NCBI RefSeq assembly: GCF_943181415.1
Contig: NZ_CALPBZ010000002.1
Location: 434,001-498,000 of the forward strand
Length of the DNA stretch: 64,000 bases
Reading direction: 5' to 3'
From: Microbacterium sp. Marseille-Q6648
Lineage (GTDB): Bacteria > Actinomycetota > Actinomycetes > Actinomycetales > Microbacteriaceae
Under the pieces are notes generated by a model. That model saw only the letters and a program-made list of their open reading frames with translations. It was not told where the DNA came from and made no database searches. The stretch's first letter is position 1. Every line of letters begins with the position of its first letter. Of this stretch, positions 59,700-64,000 are shown piece by piece. The translations under genes were made by a program, and so were the position numbers.

Positions 59700-62414
59700 T
59701 CAGCGGGGAGAGGCGGGAGCGAACGACGGCCGCTCGTGGACGCTGGTCCCGGCCGGGAGCGGGACCGTGTCGCCGCCGAGGCGGAGCTCGGCTGAGACGC
59801 CGTGGGGGACGTCGACCTCCAGCGAGATCGCGCCTCCTGCCCGGCTCCAGGCGACGGCCAGGCGCCCGTAGGGGGTCGTGACGTGCGCCGACACGCGACC
59901 CACGCCGATGTCGACAGCGGGTTCGATGACGGCGGTGCGGTAGCCCGGCGAGGTGGGCCGGATGCCGGCGACGCGCCGGTACAGCCAGTCGTCGACGCTG
60001 CCGGGAGCGTAGTGGTTCATCGACATGGGCCGGATCGAGCCGTCGGGCGCGATGGCGTCCCACGTCTCCCAGAAGGTCGTCGCACCGCGATCGACTTCGT
60101 ACAGCCACGACGGCATCTCGGACTGCCAGAGCAACGTCCGCGCCACATCCGGATAGCCGTGATCGCACAGGACGTCCAGCAGGTGGGGTGTCGAGAGGAA
60201 CCCGGTGTCGAGGCGATCGCCGCGCGCCCGGACGAGCTCGACCAGCCGCGCCGCCGCCGCCGGCCGCCGCTCGGGAGGCACCATGTCGAAGGCCAGCGCG
60301 AGGACGTACACTCCCTGCAGCCGGACCGGCAGGTCGCCGCGATCGTCGATGTACTCCGCCGCGAAGGCGGCCCGCACCTGGTTCGCGCGCGCGGCGAGGT
60401 CGTCGGCGTCGTCCCGGTCGAGTACCCGCGCGATGCGCGCCGCGATCGTCAGCGTCTGCGCCTGGAACATCGGCGCCACGAGTTCGCCGGTGAGCGCCGG
60501 GGCGATCATGATCGCCTCGTGGACGGGCTTGCCCTCCATCGTGCTGGGAGTCAGCCAGTCACCGAAGTGCAGACCGGCGTTGTAGAGGAGCGCCTGTCTG
60601 CGCCGCCGCTCGGGCGTCAGCTCCTCGGCCTCCAGCGAGGACGGCAGCTCGGCTGCCGCGGCCGTCCGCTGGTACTCGATCCAGCGACGAAGCGCCTCCT
60701 CGTTGTCCTCCAGCACGCGCCGGTCGCCGAATCGCTCGTACAGCACCCAGGGCACCGTCGCGATCGCGTCGCTCCACCCCGCGGACGCGACGATCGCGCC
60801 GATACCCTGCGTCGTTGCAGCGGCCTCGGCGTCGAAGGGCGAACGCGGCGAGAAGATGGGGATGCGGCCGTCCGGCAGCTGGTCGGCGCGCAGGTTGTCC
60901 AGCCACCGCGCGAGGAAGGGCACCACCTGGGCGTTGTTGCTCGCCGCGCCGACGAATGCCTGAAGGTCGCCGGTCCAGCCCGCCCGCTCCCGCTGGGGGC
61001 AGTCGGTGGGCACCGACAGGAAGTTGCCGCGCTGGCTCCACACCGCGTTCTGATGAAGCCGGTCCAGGCGCACGTCGGACGTGGCGAACGAACCGGTCTG
61101 CTCGAGGTCGCTCGCGATCACGACGGCGACGATGTCGGCGGCGTCGAGGGGTGCGCTCAGTCCTGAGACCCGCGCGTAGCGGAAGCCGTGGAATGTGAAT
61201 TCCGGCTCCCACTCGACGACATCATCGCCGGCCGCCACGTAGACGTCGGTCTGCTCCTTGTTGATGCCCGCGATGTTGTCGAACCAGGTCCCGTCGACCG
61301 CCAGCGTCTCGGTGTGCTCGATCCGGATGCGCTGACCGGGGGATGCTGCGCGCAGCCGCAGGCGCACGCGGCCGGCGATGACCTGTCCGAAGTCGACGAC
61401 GGCACCCTCCGGCGTCGGGGTGACCGTGAGCGCCGGCAGCTCGCGCACCCGGCGGATGGGCTCGCCGGTGAAGGGGCGCAGGACGCCGCGATCATGGCCG
61501 GGTGTGGTGACCGGCATCCAGTCGGCATCGTCGAAGCCGGGACGATCCCATCCGATCGGCACGCGGCGGCTGTCGTAGTGCTCGCCGACGAAGAGATCGG
61601 CGTACACCCAGGGCCCGACCGCGCTGCGCGCATCCTCACCCGACGCGACGACCTCGCGAGCGCCGTCGCCGTAGTCCAGATGCAGCTGCCAGATCGCCGC
61701 GGTGCGCGTGCCGAACTGCGCGCTCGACCCGGTGAGGCCCAGTCGTCCGGCCCACCAGCCGTCGGCGAGCGCGATGCCGAGCACGTTCTCGCCGGCGGCG
61801 AGCGCATCGGTCGCGTCGTAGGCCTGCACCGAGATACGGTGCTCGTAGGCGTCCGACCCGGGAGCGAGCACCTGGTCGTCGGCGCGTCGTCCGTTGAGGA
61901 ATGCCGAGTAGACCCCCCGCGCGGTCGCGTAGAGCCGTGCGCGCACGAGCCCTTCGCGCACCGTGAACCGCTGGCGCAGCAGCTGGGGCGGGCGCAGCCG
62001 CTCCTCGGGCGGCGTGTCGGGTCCGAGACCGCGAATCCAGTCGAGGATGCTCCACCGCTCGACGACCGCGTCCTGCTGCGCAGGCTCCACCCACTCGGCG
62101 GTCCAGTCCTCGGGGTCGAGCAGGGCCGTGTCGAACGCGGCGGACGCCCACGGCGTCCACCCGCCCGGCGTGCGACTGCGCACCCGCCACGTGTAGGCGG
62201 TGTTCGAGGCGAGCTCTTCGCCGCCGTAGGCGACGAGGGAGATCTGGGCGCTCTCGACGACGCCGGTCGCCCAGACGGTGCCACCCGCGGTCGCCACCTC
62301 AAGCTCGTACCCCTCCTGACGGTGGTCGACGATCCACGAGAAGCGCGGATGCCGCGTGCCGACGCCGATCGGCGCACGCAGGTACTCCACCCGAAGCTCG
62401 CGGCAGGTGCTCAT
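59700..62414 (-). CDS. GH78 alpha-L-rhamnosidase
   Basis: A 904-residue enzyme. N-terminal beta domains (fibronectin-like, then the Bac_rhamnosid-type FTVREGLVRARLYATARGVY) precede the (alpha/alpha)6 catalytic domain with the signature TDCPQRERAGWTGDLQAF, where Asp and Glu act in catalysis. A C-terminal beta domain (HVTTPYGRLAVAWSRAGG) follows. No signal peptide. GH78 enzymes release rhamnose from flavonoid glycosides such as rutin, hesperidin and naringin. It leads into an operon behind two FAH-fold genes. Confidence 0.9.
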   Translation of the reverse strand: MSTCRELRVEYLRAPIGVGTRHPRFSWIVDHRQEGYELEVATAGGTVWATGVVESAQISLVAYGGEELASNTAYTWRVRSRTPGGWTPWASAAFDTALLDPEDWTAEWVEPAQQDAVVERWSILDWIRGLGPDTPPEERLRPPQLLRQRFTVREGLVRARLYATARGVYSAFLNGRRADDQVLAPGSDAYEHRISVQAYDATDALAAGENVLGIALADGWWAGRLGLTGSSAQFGTRTAAIWQLHLDYGDGAREVVASGEDARSAVGPWVYADLFVGEHYDSRRVPIGWDRPGFDDADWMPVTTPGHDRGVLRPFTGEPIRRVRELPALTVTPTPEGAVVDFGQVIAGRVRLRLRAASPGQRIRIEHTETLAVDGTWFDNIAGINKEQTDVYVAAGDDVVEWEPEFTFHGFRYARVSGLSAPLDAADIVAVVIASDLEQTGSFATSDVRLDRLHQNAVWSQRGNFLSVPTDCPQRERAGWTGDLQAFVGAASNNAQVVPFLARWLDNLRADQLPDGRIPIFSPRSPFDAEAAATTQGIGAIVASAGWSDAIATVPWVLYERFGDRRVLEDNEEALRRWIEYQRTAAAAELPSSLEAEELTPERRRRQALLYNAGLHFGDWLTPSTMEGKPVHEAIMIAPALTGELVAPMFQAQTLTIAARIARVLDRDDADDLAARANQVRAAFAAEYIDDRGDLPVRLQGVYVLALAFDMVPPERRPAAAARLVELVRARGDRLDTGFLSTPHLLDVLCDHGYPDVARTLLWQSEMPSWLYEVDRGATTFWETWDAIAPDGSIRPMSMNHYAPGSVDDWLYRRVAGIRPTSPGYRTAVIEPAVDIGVGRVSAHVTTPYGRLAVAWSRAGGAISLEVDVPHGVSAELRLGGDTVPLPAGTSVHERPSFAPASPR

Positions 62415-62436
62415 CCGACCGTCTCCCGTCGCCGGC

Positions 62437-63309
62437 TCACCGTGCGGCGGTGAACCGCGTGGTCAGGGCGCCGATGCCTTCGATCTCGCTGACGAGGACG
62501 TCGTCCGGCCCGATGAACCGCGGCGGGGTGCGGCGGTTGCCGATCCCCGACGGGGTGCCCGAGAAGATGAGGTCGCCAGGCAGGAGGGGGCAGACCGCCG
62601 AGAGGCGCACGATCAGCTCGGGCACGTCATAGAGCATCATCGACGTCCGCGAGGACTGCATGCCCTCGCCCGAGAGCGAGCAACCGATCGCCAGGTCGTC
62701 CTTGTCGGCGAACTCGTCGGGCGTGACCAGCCACGGCCCGGTCGGACCGAAGCCGGGGAATGACTTGCCGAGGCTGAACTGGGGTGCCGAGCCCTGCAGT
62801 TGGGTGATCCGCTCCGAGAGGTCCTGGCCGATGGTGAGACCGGCGACGTGATCCCACGCCCGTTCGCGGTCGACGCGGTGGGCCTCGGGCCCGATGACGA
62901 CGACGAGCTCGACCTCCCAGTCGACGTTGCCCTCGGGGAGTTCGACCACGGCATCCGGACCGACGATCGATGTCGGGAACTTCGTGAACGTCACCGGCAT
63001 GGAATCCGGCGGGTATCCGGCCTCGGCCGCGTGCTCGGCGTAGTTCAGGCCGATGGCGAACACCTGGCGCGGGCGCGGGACCGGGGCTCCCAGCCGAGCG
63101 ATGTCGAAGTCTTGGCGCGCGGCATCGCCGGCACCCGACGACCGGGCCGGGTCCTCACGGACGGCCGAAGCCCACGCGACGAACCCCTCCCACTCGTCGA
63201 ACAGCGATTGCGGGTCGGGACCGAAGCGGCCGTCCGAGGCGTCGTGGACGTCGACCGCGCCGGCCTCGAGGACGAGGACGGCGCGGCCGGCGAGATTGGC
63301 GAGCTTCAC
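62437..63309 (-). CDS. Fumarylacetoacetate hydrolase family protein
   Basis: A 290-residue FAH-fold enzyme starting with GTG 63309, which overlaps the stop of the next FAH gene (GTGA). Catalytic domain signs are IGLNYAEHAAEAG, metal ligands Glu/Glu in DWEVELVVVIG and Asp in IGQDLSER, and the SGTPSGIGN loop. Its closest functional group includes 2,4-diketo-3-deoxy-L-rhamnonate/fuconate hydrolases, which would fit rhamnose breakdown next to a rhamnosidase. A role in aromatic ring-fission products remains possible. Confidence 0.82.
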   Translation of the reverse strand: MKLANLAGRAVLVLEAGAVDVHDASDGRFGPDPQSLFDEWEGFVAWASAVREDPARSSGAGDAARQDFDIARLGAPVPRPRQVFAIGLNYAEHAAEAGYPPDSMPVTFTKFPTSIVGPDAVVELPEGNVDWEVELVVVIGPEAHRVDRERAWDHVAGLTIGQDLSERITQLQGSAPQFSLGKSFPGFGPTGPWLVTPDEFADKDDLAIGCSLSGEGMQSSRTSMMLYDVPELIVRLSAVCPLLPGDLIFSGTPSGIGNRRTPPRFIGPDDVLVSEIEGIGALTTRFTAAR

Positions 63310-64000
63310 CAGTCGACCCGCTGCGGGGCGGGCTCGCCGTAGCGGTCCTCCCACGAGATCACGGTGTTGCGGAGGGTCCCGATGCCGGTGATCTCGGCCT
63401 CGATCTCGTCGCCGGGCTTGAGGTAGAAGTCGAAGGGGTTCGGCTGCACCGCGGCCACGCCCGAGATCGTGCCGGTGGTGATGATGTCACCCGCGCTGTA
63501 GATCTGCGGCGAGTGGTAGGCCACCAGGTGAGGGAATTTGATGCGGGTCTGGTTCGTGTTGCCCTGCTGGCGCACCTCGCCGTTGACGCGCAGCTGCATC
63601 GGCAGTTCGTGCATGTCGGGAACTTCGTCTCGCGTGACGATCCACGGGCCGATCGGGCAGAACGTGTCGATGCCCTTCGAGAAGGAGAAGACACCCGATT
63701 CCATCTCTTTGCGCTGGATGTCGCGCGCGGTGATGTCGTTGAACACCGTGAACCCGGCGATGTAGTCGTCCGCCTCGTCGGGGCCGAAGAACTTGCCCGG
63801 CTTGCCGATGATGATGCCGAGCTCGAGCTCGTAGTCGAGTTCTTTCGTGAGGCCCTCGGGGTAGACGATGTCGTCGTCCGGTCCGATGATCGCGTCGACG
63901 TTCTGGAAGAACACGATCCCCTTGTGCACCGGGTGGGACCAGTCGACGGCGGTGAGCTCGTTGTGGTGGTCGGCGAAGTTGCCGGCTGTGTGGAAGAACT
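63306..64000 (-). CDS. Fumarylacetoacetate hydrolase family protein (5' end outside window)
   Basis: The frame is open to the end of the window, so the N-terminus is missing. Visible parts are NFADHHNE (His pair typical of FAH), metal ligands Glu/Glu in DYELELGIIIG, Asp in FNDITARD, and the substrate-loop segment KGIDTFCPIGPWIVT. The ending GEPAPQRVDW is charged. It resembles 2-hydroxyhepta-2,4-diene-1,7-dioate isomerase-type and keto-acid hydrolases. It is translationally coupled to the following FAH gene. Confidence 0.82.
   Translation of the reverse strand, partial: FFHTAGNFADHHNELTAVDWSHPVHKGIVFFQNVDAIIGPDDDIVYPEGLTKELDYELELGIIIGKPGKFFGPDEADDYIAGFTVFNDITARDIQRKEMESGVFSFSKGIDTFCPIGPWIVTRDEVPDMHELPMQLRVNGEVRQQGNTNQTRIKFPHLVAYHSPQIYSAGDIITTGTISGVAAVQPNPFDFYLKPGDEIEAEITGIGTLRNTVISWEDRYGEPAPQRVDW

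Noticed and set aside
1-64000. tRNA, rRNA, insertion sequences, prophage and attachment sites
   Set aside because: No cloverleaf-like sequence, rRNA segment, transposase, integrase or phage gene was recognised on either strand. A systematic tRNA or Rfam scan could not be run here.

Overview
The window is GC-rich chromosomal DNA from an actinobacterium, most likely Microbacterium or a close relative in the Microbacteriaceae. Supporting signs are the single-chain glycyl-tRNA synthetase, very high third-position GC, frequent GTG starts, many four-base ATGA/GTGA gene overlaps, several apparently leaderless genes, and the octamer GGATGCCG/CGGCATCC recurring throughout. No rRNA, tRNA, transposase, phage gene or CRISPR array was seen.

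Bases 1-12,300 look like ordinary chromosome. They hold a cut-off HhH-GPD repair protein, a DUF1801 protein, glyS, a menC-type enolase-superfamily gene with a lipoprotein and a GNAT nearby, two SDRs, a condensation-like protein, an MFS exporter and a MarR gene. Two six-unit arrays of a 51-bp repeat flank the second SDR.

Bases 12,600-64,000 look like one large accessory catabolic region for plant glycosides. (i) 12,608-23,711 is a ten-gene minus-strand run with two extradiol (VOC) dioxygenases, two fumarylacetoacetate-hydrolase-fold (FAH) enzymes, an FAD monooxygenase, an amidohydrolase, a cyclase-family hydrolase, an RpiB-like protein, an MFS transporter and a GMC oxidoreductase. This is the set expected for hydroxylating and meta-cleaving a polyphenol ring. 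(ii) 23,816-29,452 holds a Gfo/Idh oxidoreductase, a ROK regulator, a fused deglycosidase-like protein and a ThuA-like protein. (iii) 29,531-38,015 is a minus-strand run with two TIM-barrel proteins like C-glycoside deglycosidase (CGD) alpha subunits, two small proteins like CGD beta subunits, an NTF2-like protein, a Gfo/Idh enzyme, two sugar isomerase-like TIM barrels and a second GMC oxidase like CarA. A divergent NodD-like LysR gene follows. (iv) 39,119-53,228 holds a sugar ABC transporter without its ATPase and a set of glycosidases and esterases (GH106-like, GH3, GH35-like, GH43-like, alpha/beta hydrolase, SGNH). (v) 53,262-56,058 holds two more CGD-like proteins in which beta and alpha domains are fused. 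(vi) 56,192-59,560 is a 3-oxoadipate lower pathway with its IclR regulator. (vii) 59,700-64,000 is a GH78 rhamnosidase followed by two FAH-fold enzymes.

Working model (inference): glycosides are imported and trimmed by the glycosidases. The sugar of C- or O-glycosides is oxidised by GMC enzymes to a 3-keto sugar, and the CGD-like alpha/beta proteins then eliminate the aglycone. The keto sugar goes through Gfo/Idh and isomerase-like enzymes. The aglycone is hydroxylated, ring-cleaved and hydrolysed, and ends in the 3-oxoadipate pathway. A recurring promoter motif, CTTATGTC(T)GAA and variants, lies ahead of several of these operons and may define a shared regulon.
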